Shown here: in pieces, positions 44,978 to 54,833 of the stretch
Numbering within the stretch: the first letter of the stretch is position 1
How the letters are laid out: every line of letters starts with the position of its first letter
Assembly: GCA_020435965.1 (NCBI GenBank)
Contig: JAGQYS010000013.1
Coordinates: 1-57,962, forward strand
Direction: 5' to 3'
Length of the DNA: 57,962 bases
DNA from: Flavobacteriaceae bacterium
GTDB taxonomy: Bacteria; Bacteroidota; Bacteroidia; Flavobacteriales; Flavobacteriaceae
Notes under the pieces: generated by a model
What the model was told of the DNA's origin: nothing
Databases searched by the model: none
The model's input: the letters and a program-made list of their open reading frames with translations, nothing else
Translations under genes and position numbers: made by a program

Positions 44978-46096
44978 TTATGAGAACATATCTTTTACTT
45001 TTTCAAAAAATGATTTATCAGAACTCTCTGGTTTAGGGTCAAAATGTTCATCCTCTTTCATACTTTCAAAAAAGTCCTTTTGTTTTTTATCGAGCGTTTT
45101 TGGTGTCCATACATTAACGTGAACCAATAAATCACCTTTTCCGTACCCATTTATGCTTGGTATTCCTTTACCTCTTAGTCTTAATATTTTACCAGATTGC
45201 ATTCCTGCTTCAATTTTAATACGTACTTTACCAGTAACTGTATCAATTTCTTTTGATGTACCAAGTACAGCATCAGGAATACTCACGTACAAATCATAAT
45301 GCAAGTTATCGCCTTCACGCTGTAGTGTTGGATGTTGTTCTTCAGTAATGGCAACTAATAAATCGCCTGCTATGCCATTTCCTGGTGCTTCATTACCTTT
45401 TCCTGACACTTTTAGTTGCATGCCATCTACAACTCCTGCTGGAATTTTAATAGACACCGTTTCTTCACTTAAAATTAACCCTTGAGCATCTGCTCCTGCT
45501 GGTTTTTTGTCTATCATTTCTCCTGCTCCACCACATGTAGTACAAGGCGAAGAGGTTTGCATACGTCCTAAAATGGTATTGGTAATACGTGTTACTTGAC
45601 CAGAACCATTACATGTAGAACATGTTTTATAGGTGGTTCCTGAAGCTTTTATTTTTCGTTTTACTTTTATTTTTTTCTCAGCACCATTGGCAATTTCTTC
45701 CAATGTTAGTTTTACTCTTATTCTTAAATTGCTTCCTTTTACAACACGTTGTCTTTGTCCACCAAAGCCTGAAAATCCGCCTCCACCAAAAGCACCTCCA
45801 AAAATATCCCCAAATTGGCTAAAGATATCATCCATATTCATATGATGTCCACCACCAAAACCACTAGCCTGCTCAAAAGCTGCATGACCAAACTGGTCGT
45901 ATTTTGCCTTTTTTTCAGGATTACTTAAAACCTCATAAGCATCAGCTGCAGTTTTAAACATTTCTTCTGCATCTTTATCGTCTGGATTTTTATCAGGATG
46001 ATACTTTAAGGCCATTTTTCTGTAAGCTTTTTTTATCTCAGAAGCTGATGCGTTTTTGTCTATTCCCAATATGTCGTAATAATCTTTTTTTGCCAT
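44978..46096 (-). CDS. dnaJ: Chaperone DnaJ (Hsp40), half zinc-finger type
   Basis: Co-chaperone of DnaK (372 aa). J domain with HPD at 33-35; Gly/Phe-rich linker 78-115; zinc region; C-terminal substrate domains with KVSGKGNEAPGNG and LRLRGKGIPS. Unusual: only two of the four CxxCxGxG motifs remain (C159-x2-C162 in CSTCNGSG and C185-x2-C188 in CTTCGGAG). The positions of motifs 1 and 4 are replaced by KVKRKIKASG and KKPAGADAQG, so one zinc centre is lost. 12 nt after grpE, same operon. Confidence 0.96.
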   Translation of the reverse strand: MAKKDYYDILGIDKNASASEIKKAYRKMALKYHPDKNPDDKDAEEMFKTAADAYEVLSNPEKKAKYDQFGHAAFEQASGFGGGHHMNMDDIFSQFGDIFGGAFGGGGFSGFGGQRQRVVKGSNLRIRVKLTLEEIANGAEKKIKVKRKIKASGTTYKTCSTCNGSGQVTRITNTILGRMQTSSPCTTCGGAGEMIDKKPAGADAQGLILSEETVSIKIPAGVVDGMQLKVSGKGNEAPGNGIAGDLLVAITEEQHPTLQREGDNLHYDLYVSIPDAVLGTSKEIDTVTGKVRIKIEAGMQSGKILRLRGKGIPSINGYGKGDLLVHVNVWTPKTLDKKQKDFFESMKEDEHFDPKPESSDKSFFEKVKDMFS

Positions 46097-46108
46097 TGTG
46101 CAGTATTT

Positions 46109-46648
46109 TTATTGACCAATTACGACCTTAGGAAACCGAATCACTCTATCACCAAGCTTATATCCTTTTTCCAAAACATCAATAATTTTTCCTTTTAAAT
46201 CTTCGGTTGGAGCTGGAATTTGAGTCACTGCTTCGTGGTTGTCTGCATTAAAGGTGTCGCCTTTAGCTACTTTTATTACAGATAAGCCTTTTTGTTCTAG
46301 TGTAGATAACAACTTCTGGTAGATAAGCAACACACCCTTGCGGACTTCTTCTGCTTCTTTGTCTTCTTCAATATGATTTAAAGCGCGCTCAAAATCGTCA
46401 AGTACAGGAAGCATGGCCAACATAACATCTTGGCTTGCGGTTTTAAACAAATCTATACGCTCTTTGGTAGTTCGTTTTTTATAATTTTCAAACTCCGCAA
46501 AAAGTCTTAAAAATTTATCTTTCTCTTTTTGTATTTCTTCTTTAAGTTGTTCTTCAACAGATACTGTTTCAACCGTTTCATGATTTACTTCATTCTCTTT
46601 AGTGCCAACCTGTTCTTCTACCTCATCTTTTTTGGTCTTCTTGCTCAT
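46109..46648 (-). CDS. grpE: Nucleotide exchange factor GrpE
   Basis: 179 aa. Acidic N-terminus, long coiled coil (about 30-85; EEQLKEEIQKEKDKFLRLFAEFENYKKRTTKER) and a C-terminal beta domain (GDTFNADNHEAVTQIPA, GKIIDVLEKGYKLGDRVIRFPKVVIGQ). Releases ADP from DnaK. Preceded by a strong promoter with a tandem TGACATTTT element. Confidence 0.96.
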   Translation of the reverse strand: MSKKTKKDEVEEQVGTKENEVNHETVETVSVEEQLKEEIQKEKDKFLRLFAEFENYKKRTTKERIDLFKTASQDVMLAMLPVLDDFERALNHIEEDKEAEEVRKGVLLIYQKLLSTLEQKGLSVIKVAKGDTFNADNHEAVTQIPAPTEDLKGKIIDVLEKGYKLGDRVIRFPKVVIGQ

Positions 46649-46696
46649 AATTTTATAACACCCAGTTTTAAATTTTTTAACTCATTATTTGGTTGG

Positions 46697-46730
46697 CAAA
46701 AGTACTGCCATTATTATTAAAATGTCAAAA
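46697..46730 (-). promoter_or_regulatory. grpE-dnaJ promoter (TTTTG / TACTTTTG)
   Basis: On the minus strand TTTTG at 46726-46730, a 21-nt spacer, and TACTTTTG at 46697-46704, a full TAnnTTTG match. The -33 TTG lies in a tandem TGACATTTTGACATTTT, and the -7 lies in the near-palindrome GGCAGTACTTTTGCC. Leader about 45 nt. A CIRCE element is not present. Confidence 0.7.
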
Positions 46731-46782
46731 TGTCACTAAAATATTTTTTATTTTTTTTAACATTAGTTACTTTTCCAATGAG

Positions 46783-46790
46783 TATTTTTG
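46783..46790 (+). promoter_or_regulatory. -7 promoter element (TATTTTTG) of the YceI gene
   Basis: Perfect TAnnTTTG 26 nt upstream of the ATG at 46817. No good -33 TTG is visible. Confidence 0.55.
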
Positions 46791-46816
46791 TGCGAAACAC
46801 TAAACATTAAAAAATA

Positions 46817-47473
46817 ATGAAAACAAACTTTTTAAAATTTTTAACAATTGTAGCCATTGGAGCAGCTGTTGTGAGCTGTAAGAAAAAAGCAGATGAAGCT
46901 GCAACAACTGAAGCAGAAGAAGTAGCTACTTCTGAAGCTACTTCAACAAAATACATGGTAAATACTGATGAATCTGTAATTGAATGGACTGGCCACAAAC
47001 CAACAGGACAGCACAATGGTACGATAAACATTGAATCAGGAGTTTTTACCGTTAATGACGGAACATTGGAAAGTGGCACTTTTATAGTTGACATGAACTC
47101 CATTGTAGATTTAGATATGCCTGCAGATGACCCAATGAACGCTAAGTTGGTTGGTCACTTGAAAAGTGCAGACTTTTTTGAAGTTGAAACTTACCCAAGT
47201 GCTGCTTTTGAGGTTACTGGCTTTGAAATGGCAAATGGAAAAGCAATGCTTTCCGGGAACTTAACTCTGAAAGACACTAAAAACAATGTAACTTTCCCAG
47301 TAACTACTTCTCAAGATGGTGATACTTTTACACTAAGCAGTGAGATGTTTACAATAGACCGATCTAAGTGGAATGTAAAATATGGCTCTAAATCATTTTT
47401 TGACAATTTAGGTGACAAGTTTATCAATGATGATATTGAATTAAAAATAACTGTTAAGGCTAATAAATCTTAA
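46817..47473 (+). CDS. YceI-family lipoprotein
   Basis: 218 aa. Lipoprotein signal with C21 in AAVVSCKKK, then an acidic, threonine-rich linker (about 25-47), then the YceI lipocalin-like barrel (SVIEWTGHKPTGQHNGTINIESG, MNAKLVGHLKSADFFEVETYPSAAFEVTGF, GNLTLKDTKNNVTFPV, DRSKWNVKYGSKSFF). YceI proteins bind polyisoprenoid lipids. Likely on the periplasmic face of a membrane. Has its own promoter and a strong terminator; divergent from grpE. Confidence 0.92.
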   Translation: MKTNFLKFLTIVAIGAAVVSCKKKADEAATTEAEEVATSEATSTKYMVNTDESVIEWTGHKPTGQHNGTINIESGVFTVNDGTLESGTFIVDMNSIVDLDMPADDPMNAKLVGHLKSADFFEVETYPSAAFEVTGFEMANGKAMLSGNLTLKDTKNNVTFPVTTSQDGDTFTLSSEMFTIDRSKWNVKYGSKSFFDNLGDKFINDDIELKITVKANKS

Positions 47474-47491
47474 TAGTACATATATATATTT

Positions 47492-47525
47492 AAAAAAAGC
47501 CACTTAAATTAAGTGGCTTTTTTTA
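47492..47525 (+). terminator. Bidirectional terminator after the YceI gene
   Basis: AAAAAAAGCCACTTAAATTAAGTGGCTTTTTTT: nine-base perfect arms (AGCCACTTA/TAAGTGGCT), loop AAT, with A-tract and T-tract. Works for both the YceI gene and the convergent M20 peptidase. Confidence 0.88.
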
Positions 47526-47588
47526 ATTAAAATAGTTGATGAACTAAAAGATTTAAATGTTAGCTATATAGTATTATAGAATTCTAAA

Positions 47589-48893
47589 TTACTTCTGGTT
47601 TATCAATCTATAAATTAAAATAGCGGTTCGTTTAGTTAATGCTTCAATGGTATTTAAATTAACCGTTTCTTCTGGTGTATGTGCTCCATTTCCCATTGTT
47701 CCTAAGCCATCTAAACAATCTACATACTCAGCTACAAAGGAGACATCTGCTGCTCCACGTCTTCCCGGATCATAAGCTTCAACATTGCCTTGTTTTAAAT
47801 CTAAACTTACTTGGTTTAAAATATTTAGCAAGTTGTTGTTTCCTTCAGTTGGTTTCATTGCTGGATAACTATCAATAAAAGTAATTTCAGCAGAGGTTTG
47901 CGGCAAATTATCATTTACAATACTACGCATTTTGGCACGAGCATTTTCTTTTTGTTCTTCAGAAATAAAACGTAGTCCTCCATACACAACTGCTGTTTGT
48001 GCTACAACATTGCTTTTACCAAATACATCGCCTTTGCTTAACTGTTGGTCGTAGTTCATTTGGGTACCACCAAGAATGATTCCTGGATTGAATGTTAGAT
48101 ACTCTTCTCCTTTTACTTTGCTGTAAAACTCATTAAGTATTCTTGACATTTCAAAAATGGCACCTGCTCCAGTTCTTTCACTAAATATTCCTGAAGAATG
48201 TGCTCGCTTTCCTGTTACTTCAACTTTCCAATCTGATGAGCCACGACGTGCAACCGTTGCATAGTTAAACCCTGTAGATGTTTCAAAGCCTAAAGCAATA
48301 TCACTGCGTTTTCCAGCATCAATAAGGTGCTTTCGGCTAATGGTCAATGGTTTTCCTGTAGCTTCTTCATCTCCAGTAAACGCCGCAATAATTTGAGCGT
48401 CTTTAAGTAGGCCATTATCTGCAAGTGCTTTTAGAGCATAAAGCATGATAACATTACCACCTTTCATGTCGTTACCTCCTGGAGCATGAGCAATGCTATC
48501 GTTTATCATTTTGAATTCTTGAAACGGACTATCTGCTTCAAAAACCGTATCTAAATGACCAATAAGCAATAATTTTTTTCCTTTGCTGCCTGAGGTTTCT
48601 GCAAATAAATGTCCTGAACGGTTAACTTCAGACATATCATACCAATTGGTTTTAAATCCAATTTCATCAAAAGCTTTACCAAAAATATCACCAACTTTTT
48701 TAACGCCTTCGTGGTTCATAGTACCACTATTAATGTTTACTACATCTTTTAAAAACTGTATAGCTTCAGTGTTATTGGCTTCAATGGATTTTAGTATTTT
48801 CTTTTCGGTTCTATTGAGTTTTTGTGCTGAAACTGTAATGGTACACAAAAGTAAAAGCAAGGTCGCTAACTTTGAAATTGATAAGGTTCTCAT
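47589..48893 (-). CDS. Secreted M20 family metallopeptidase (glutamate carboxypeptidase-like)
   Basis: 434 aa with a signal peptide (LLLLLCTITVSAQ). Zinc ligands: H in GHLDTVF near 116, D in GGNDMKGG, E-E in FTGDEEATG near 175, and the C-terminal H in GNGAHTPEETVNL. The dimerisation domain (about 205-320) is present. Resembles carboxypeptidase G2-type enzymes that release C-terminal glutamate; actual substrate unknown. Monocistronic, convergent with the YceI gene. Confidence 0.92.
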   Translation of the reverse strand: MRTLSISKLATLLLLLCTITVSAQKLNRTEKKILKSIEANNTEAIQFLKDVVNINSGTMNHEGVKKVGDIFGKAFDEIGFKTNWYDMSEVNRSGHLFAETSGSKGKKLLLIGHLDTVFEADSPFQEFKMINDSIAHAPGGNDMKGGNVIMLYALKALADNGLLKDAQIIAAFTGDEEATGKPLTISRKHLIDAGKRSDIALGFETSTGFNYATVARRGSSDWKVEVTGKRAHSSGIFSERTGAGAIFEMSRILNEFYSKVKGEEYLTFNPGIILGGTQMNYDQQLSKGDVFGKSNVVAQTAVVYGGLRFISEEQKENARAKMRSIVNDNLPQTSAEITFIDSYPAMKPTEGNNNLLNILNQVSLDLKQGNVEAYDPGRRGAADVSFVAEYVDCLDGLGTMGNGAHTPEETVNLNTIEALTKRTAILIYRLINQK

Positions 48894-48936
48894 ATTTATG
48901 TTTTATTTTATAGATTCTGCTTTACAGAAACAGTAA

Positions 48937-49851
48937 TTAATCTCTTACTAATGGCATGGTTGAACAACGTAGTAAACCTTCTTGTTTGGCTATCTCAGCG
49001 TAAGGCACTTCTTCAACCGTAAATCCTTTTTCACGGAGCCAAGTGTTTAGACGTGTAAAATTTCTTTCTGAAATGATAACTTCTTCAGAAATGGAAAAAA
49101 TATTACTGTTCATATTGTACATCTCATCCTTGGTGATTTCAAAAATATTTTCCTTTCCAAAGAAATTGACCAACCATTCATATTCGCTTTCTACCAAAAA
49201 ACCATTTTTATGAATGATGGCTTTGTCTTTTCCAATAGGTTGAAAACAGCAATCTAAATGCAAAGCGTTTTCCCTTGGGTCTGTATTGTGTTTCCTAAGT
49301 TCAAAAGATTTTACCGTTTTTTCAGGAAATAATTCCTGAATAGCAATTACGGCATCCATATTTGTACGTGCTGTAATGTGGTCTGAATAATCTTCTCCTG
49401 AATAAGTTCCAACAAAAATATAATTATTCCAAGGCATAACATCACCACCTTCAACATGGCAATATTCTGGTAATTTAATTCGGTTTTCTTTTGGGACTTG
49501 CTGCCAAACATGCTCAATAGCTTCAATTTCCCTATCACGATCTGGCAGAATATTGGCTTTAATCATTTTATCGTCGATAACAAAAGCGATATCTCTTGAA
49601 AAGATTTGATTGTAATTTTCAATTATTTTTGGTCGAAAAACTTCTACGTCATATTTTTTTAAAACTTCGGCTACTGCTTCCATTTCCTTAATCATGTCTT
49701 CTTCTTTTGGGTAGGTTCCAGCTTTAATATGCTCTACAGATTTTGGATCATAGGCTTCTTCAATAGTAGGGATTGGACCATTACTTTTTGCTGTTCCTAA
49801 GACAACAGCTCGCAAACGTGATGTTTCGTTTTTAATATTAAGTTTTATCAT
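48937..49851 (-). CDS. Arginine deiminase/dimethylargininase-fold hydrolase
   Basis: 304 aa from the ATG at 49851 (MIKLNIKNETSRLR); a longer frame to 49878 would start upstream of the promoter and is rejected. Pentein-fold residues: substrate acid in CHVEGGDV near 132, HLD in NALHLDCC near 188, and the catalytic Cys in LLRCSTMPL close to the C-terminus. Family members hydrolyse arginine or methylated arginine to citrulline plus an amine or ammonia; specificity is not resolved. The preceding promoter predicts an almost leaderless mRNA. Confidence 0.88.
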   Translation of the reverse strand: MIKLNIKNETSRLRAVVLGTAKSNGPIPTIEEAYDPKSVEHIKAGTYPKEEDMIKEMEAVAEVLKKYDVEVFRPKIIENYNQIFSRDIAFVIDDKMIKANILPDRDREIEAIEHVWQQVPKENRIKLPEYCHVEGGDVMPWNNYIFVGTYSGEDYSDHITARTNMDAVIAIQELFPEKTVKSFELRKHNTDPRENALHLDCCFQPIGKDKAIIHKNGFLVESEYEWLVNFFGKENIFEITKDEMYNMNSNIFSISEEVIISERNFTRLNTWLREKGFTVEEVPYAEIAKQEGLLRCSTMPLVRD

Positions 49852-49858
49852 ATAAGGA

Positions 49859-49866
49859 CAAATATA
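49859..49866 (-). promoter_or_regulatory. -7 promoter element (TATATTTG) of the arginine-deiminase-fold gene
   Basis: Perfect TAnnTTTG only 7 nt upstream of the ATG at 49851, so the mRNA would begin within a few bases of the start codon. Confidence 0.6.
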
Positions 49867-49915
49867 AAAAAGCTCCATAAATGTTATGAAGCTTTTAAAC
49901 TATGTAATAACTAAT

Positions 49916-51202
49916 TTATCTTTTACTCATTGGCTTAAAGGCTCTTTGCGTTTCTCCAACATACAATTGTCTTGGCCTACCTATTGGCTCTTTTCGCAAT
50001 CGCATTTCTCGCCATTGTGCAATCCATCCAGGTAAACGACCTAATGCGAACATAACCGTGAACATATCTGTTGGGATTCCCATGGCTCTATAAATAATTC
50101 CAGAGTAAAAATCCACGTTTGGATATAATTTTCTATCAACAAAATAAGAATCGTTAAGAGCTTCTTTTTCAAGGCCTTTTGCAATATCCAGAATTGGGTC
50201 TTCAACTCCTAACTGTTCAAGAACATCATCAGCAGCTTTCTTGATTATTTTTGCTCTTGGATCAAAATTCTTATAAACTCTATGTCCAAAGCCCATTAAA
50301 CGGAAAGGGTCGTCCTTATCTTTTGCTTTTGCCATATATTTTTTAGTGTCTCCACCATCTTCTTTAATTGCTTCAAGCATTTCTAATACTGCTTGGTTTG
50401 CACCTCCATGCAGTGGTCCCCAAAGTGCAGAGATTCCAGCTGATAATGATGCAAATAATCCTGCGTGGGACGAACCAACAATTCTTACTGTTGATGTTGA
50501 ACAATTTTGCTCATGGTCTGCATGCAAAATCAACAATTTATTTAAAGCATTTATAACAACTTCGTTGGTTGTATAGTCTTTATTTGGTTGCTTAAACATC
50601 ATTTTATAGGTGTTTTCAACATAACCTAAACTACAATCACCATAATCAAGAGGCAGACCTTGTTTTTTACGTAAGGTCCAAGCTACCAATACTGGAAATT
50701 TTCCCAATATTTTTACAATAGCTTTATACATGTCTTCTTTTGAATCTACATTAACAGATGAAGGGTTAAAAGATGTTAAGGCAGATGTTAATGAAGATAT
50801 TACTCCCATTGGATGTGCCGATTTTGGAAATGCATCAACAATTTTACGTATGTCTTCATCAACAATAGATTGGTCACAAATATCTTTTTTAAACTTATCT
50901 AGTTCCTCTTGGGTTGGCAATTCTCCAAAAATCAATAAGTATGCAACTTCCAGAAAGTCTGCTTTTTCAGCAAGTTCTTCAATAGAATAACCTCTATATC
51001 TCAAAATCCCTTTTTCACCATCTAAAAACGTAATACTACTTTCGCAGGATCCAGTATTTTTATAACCAGGATCAATGGTTGTAACACCTCCAGTTACAGC
51101 TCTTAAATCTTTAATATCTATAGCGACTTCATTCTCAGTTCCAGTAACTAAAGGGAATTCATATTTTTGACCGTTAATTTCTAACGTAGCATTTTTTGAC
51201 AT
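49916..51202 (-). CDS. gltA: Citrate synthase
   Basis: TCA-cycle entry enzyme condensing oxaloacetate and acetyl-CoA (428 aa, normal). Motifs: catalytic His in HADHEQNCSTSTVRIVGSSHAG and WGPLHGGANQAVLEML, GFGHRVYKNFDPRA near 305-318, and catalytic Asp in VDFYSGIIY. Ends APxSRR-like FKPMSKR. A TACTTTAA -7-like box lies 32 nt upstream and is surrounded by two CACGAATTT direct repeats (51246-51254, 51266-51274) of uncertain role. Confidence 0.97.
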   Translation of the reverse strand: MSKNATLEINGQKYEFPLVTGTENEVAIDIKDLRAVTGGVTTIDPGYKNTGSCESSITFLDGEKGILRYRGYSIEELAEKADFLEVAYLLIFGELPTQEELDKFKKDICDQSIVDEDIRKIVDAFPKSAHPMGVISSLTSALTSFNPSSVNVDSKEDMYKAIVKILGKFPVLVAWTLRKKQGLPLDYGDCSLGYVENTYKMMFKQPNKDYTTNEVVINALNKLLILHADHEQNCSTSTVRIVGSSHAGLFASLSAGISALWGPLHGGANQAVLEMLEAIKEDGGDTKKYMAKAKDKDDPFRLMGFGHRVYKNFDPRAKIIKKAADDVLEQLGVEDPILDIAKGLEKEALNDSYFVDRKLYPNVDFYSGIIYRAMGIPTDMFTVMFALGRLPGWIAQWREMRLRKEPIGRPRQLYVGETQRAFKPMSKR

Positions 51203-51418
51203 ATTTATGTAAATTTTATTGTGAAATTGTCACTTAAAGTAACACCACGAATTTACGAAATATCTCACGAATTTTAAAGAATGTAACAAAGGTTTTTGCA
51301 ATAGTACGATATATAAAAATAATGTGTGATTTTATGTGTTGAGCAGGATTAAATCTCTATTTGGTTTAGTTTAATATTTATTATTATCTTCATGTAAATA
51401 ACACTAACTGAACCAGCC

Positions 51419-52246
51419 ATGAAATTTTTTAAACACCTGTTTTTTATCTTCTTATTTTCTAATACATTTTGCAATGCACAGATGATTCTCAATGCAGAAA
51501 CCTTAAGGGTTAGCATGCTTAAGGATAAGGAAAATTGGGCTGGTAGCGCTGGTATAAGTTTTAGCTTTATAAAAAACACAGATGAGATATCTAATATTGC
51601 TACCAATGTTGCTGTTGGATATAATGGCGGAGAAAATCTTTGGATGATTATCAGTAATATAAATTTCATTAAAATTGAGGGCGATGCTTTTCAGAATTCT
51701 GGTGTGCAGCATTTAAGATATAATAGAGAACTTAACGATAAAATGGCTCTTGAAGCTTTTGTTCAAGGGCAATATGACAAAGTATATAAAGTTGATTTTA
51801 GAGGTTTGGCAGGAGTTGGTGCAAGGTTTAAGCTAACCAAAAACAGTAGTAGCGAGGATAATGCAAAAAAGGAAAAAAGTAGGGTTTACCTTGGTACTTT
51901 GATTATGTACGAATACGAAAAATCTTCTGAAATAGATATGAACGTTACTAGCAAAGATTTTAGAAGTAGTAATTATTTAAGTTTTTCGTTATATCCTACC
52001 AATCAATTTTCAATTGTTAGTACAACTTATTACCAGCCAAGAATTGATTTGCTAAAAGACTACAGACTTTCAACCGTTGTTGATCTTAATTTAGGGTTTT
52101 CACCAAAAGACGAAAATAAGGAAGGCGGCTTTTGGAGCAAGCTTACTTTTAATTTAGCGTTCAGTTATAACTTCGATTCTGTTCCGGTAGTTTCAGTACC
52201 AAAAACACAGTATAGTTTAACTAATGGGTTAAAGTATAATTTTTAA
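51419..52246 (+). CDS. DUF481-like secreted beta-barrel protein
   Basis: 275 aa with a signal peptide (FLFSNTFCNAQ, about residue 20). About ten amphipathic beta strands with aromatic caps follow (e.g. LRYNRELNDKMALEAFVQGQY, YLGTLIMYEYEK, FSIVSTTYYQPRIDLL), ending in the outer-membrane-like signature LKYNF. Matches the DUF481 pattern of small outer-membrane proteins; function unknown. Convergent with eno, 7 bases apart, and divergent from gltA. Confidence 0.75.
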   Translation: MKFFKHLFFIFLFSNTFCNAQMILNAETLRVSMLKDKENWAGSAGISFSFIKNTDEISNIATNVAVGYNGGENLWMIISNINFIKIEGDAFQNSGVQHLRYNRELNDKMALEAFVQGQYDKVYKVDFRGLAGVGARFKLTKNSSSEDNAKKEKSRVYLGTLIMYEYEKSSEIDMNVTSKDFRSSNYLSFSLYPTNQFSIVSTTYYQPRIDLLKDYRLSTVVDLNLGFSPKDENKEGGFWSKLTFNLAFSYNFDSVPVVSVPKTQYSLTNGLKYNF

Positions 52247-52253
52247 ATACTCG

Positions 52254-53558
<1,305 letters not shown>

Positions 53559-53563
53559 TTAAT

Positions 53564-54688
53564 CTATAAAACTTTAGATTGTAAATTAGCAGCTTTTATG
53601 TTCTCTATAAATTGGTCAAATAAATACCATGAATCATGTGGTCCTGGACTTGCTTCAGGATGGTATTGTACCGAAAAACAGTTTTTGCTTTTCATTGCCA
53701 ATCCAGCAACTGTATGGTCGTTTAAATGCACATGTGTGATTTCAATATCTGGATGTGCTTCAGCCTCTTCTCTATTTATTGCAAAACCATGGTTTTGAGA
53801 GGTAATCTCACCTTTTCCTGTTTTTAGGTTTTTTACTGGGTGATTGATACCTCTGTGTCCATTGTGCATTTTATAAGTAGATATACCATTTGCCAATGCA
53901 ATTACTTGATGCCCTAAGCAAATGCCAAACAAAGGCAAATCTCTTTTAATGATTTCTTTTGCTAAAGCTTGAGCTTCAACCAATGGCTCTGGGTCTCCAG
54001 GTCCATTTGATAAAAAATAACCGTCTGGATTAAAGGCTTGCATGTCTTCAAATGTTGTGTTGTATGGAAACACTTTTATATAGGCATCACGCTTTGCTAG
54101 GTTTTCTAAGATATTTCTTTTAATTCCGATATCTAGAGCTGCAACTTTAAAAGTTGCGTTTTCGTTGCCAAAATAGTAAGGTTCTTTGGTTGAGACTTTA
54201 GAGGCAAGTTCTAAGCCTTCCATATTTGGAATATTGGCCAATTGCTTTTTTAATTCTTCAATATTATCAACTTGTGTTGAAATAACTGCATTCATAGCTC
54301 CATGGTCTCTAATGTAACTAACCAATGCTCTTGTATCTACATCTGAAATTCCAAAGAGGTTATTTTTCTCGAAAAATGATTCCAACGAACCATGGGCTGC
54401 ATCTCTTGAGTAATTATAACTAAAATTTTTACAAATAAGTCCAGCTATTTTAATGGAGTTGGACTCTACTTCATTATCATTTACACCATAATTTCCAATA
54501 TGTGCATTGGTTGTAACCATTAGTTGGCCAAAGTATGAAGGATCTGTAAAGATTTCCTGATAGCCTGTCATTCCTGTATTAAAGCATACTTCGCCAAAAG
54601 CGGTTCCGCCTTTACTAATTGCTTTTCCGTAAAAGATTGTTCCATCTGCCAAAAGTATGATGGCTTTTTTGCGAGTTTGATATTTCAT
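53564..54688 (-). CDS. carA: Carbamoyl phosphate synthase small subunit
   Basis: Glutaminase subunit that feeds ammonia to CarB for pyrimidine and arginine synthesis (374 aa). N-terminal domain GTIFYGKAISKGGTAFGEVCFNTGMTGYQEI; class I amidotransferase triad with Cys in GICLGHQVIAL, then His and Glu in VQYHPEASPGPHDS. CarB is not adjacent. Has its own perfect -7 box and heads the carA-eno unit. Confidence 0.97.
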   Translation of the reverse strand: MKYQTRKKAIILLADGTIFYGKAISKGGTAFGEVCFNTGMTGYQEIFTDPSYFGQLMVTTNAHIGNYGVNDNEVESNSIKIAGLICKNFSYNYSRDAAHGSLESFFEKNNLFGISDVDTRALVSYIRDHGAMNAVISTQVDNIEELKKQLANIPNMEGLELASKVSTKEPYYFGNENATFKVAALDIGIKRNILENLAKRDAYIKVFPYNTTFEDMQAFNPDGYFLSNGPGDPEPLVEAQALAKEIIKRDLPLFGICLGHQVIALANGISTYKMHNGHRGINHPVKNLKTGKGEITSQNHGFAINREEAEAHPDIEITHVHLNDHTVAGLAMKSKNCFSVQYHPEASPGPHDSWYLFDQFIENIKAANLQSKVL

Positions 54689-54739
54689 TTATTGTTGTGT
54701 TTTCAAGAGATTTCCACTTATTAGGAAACAAAGGTTTTG

Positions 54740-54747
54740 CAAAAATA
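54740..54747 (-). promoter_or_regulatory. -7 promoter element (TATTTTTG) of carA
   Basis: Perfect TAnnTTTG 51 nt upstream of the carA ATG. A TTGACA lies 12 nt further upstream, closer than the usual -33 spacing. Confidence 0.55.
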
Positions 54748-54778
54748 ATTTATACGTGTCAATTTTTAGCTATAATTC

Positions 54779-54812
54779 ATAAAAAAAGGCGCTAAGTAAT
54801 TAACGCCTTTTG
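54779..54812 (-). terminator. Terminator after the first tandem paralogue
   Basis: AAAAGGCGCTAA and TTAACGCCTTTT pair with one C/A mismatch around GTAA. The minus strand continues with TTTTTTAT. Separates the paralogue gene from carA. Confidence 0.8.
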
Positions 54813-54833
54813 AACAATTTTTCTTTTTCATGG

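Noticed and set aside
49852-49878. Nine extra N-terminal residues on the arginine-deiminase-fold protein
   Set aside because: They would be encoded across the TATATTTG promoter element; the family N-terminus begins at the ATG at 49851.
51246-51274. Two CACGAATTT direct repeats upstream of gltA as an operator
   Set aside because: Such words are common in A/T-rich flavobacterial spacers, and the arrangement is upstream of the candidate -7; no second gene shares it.
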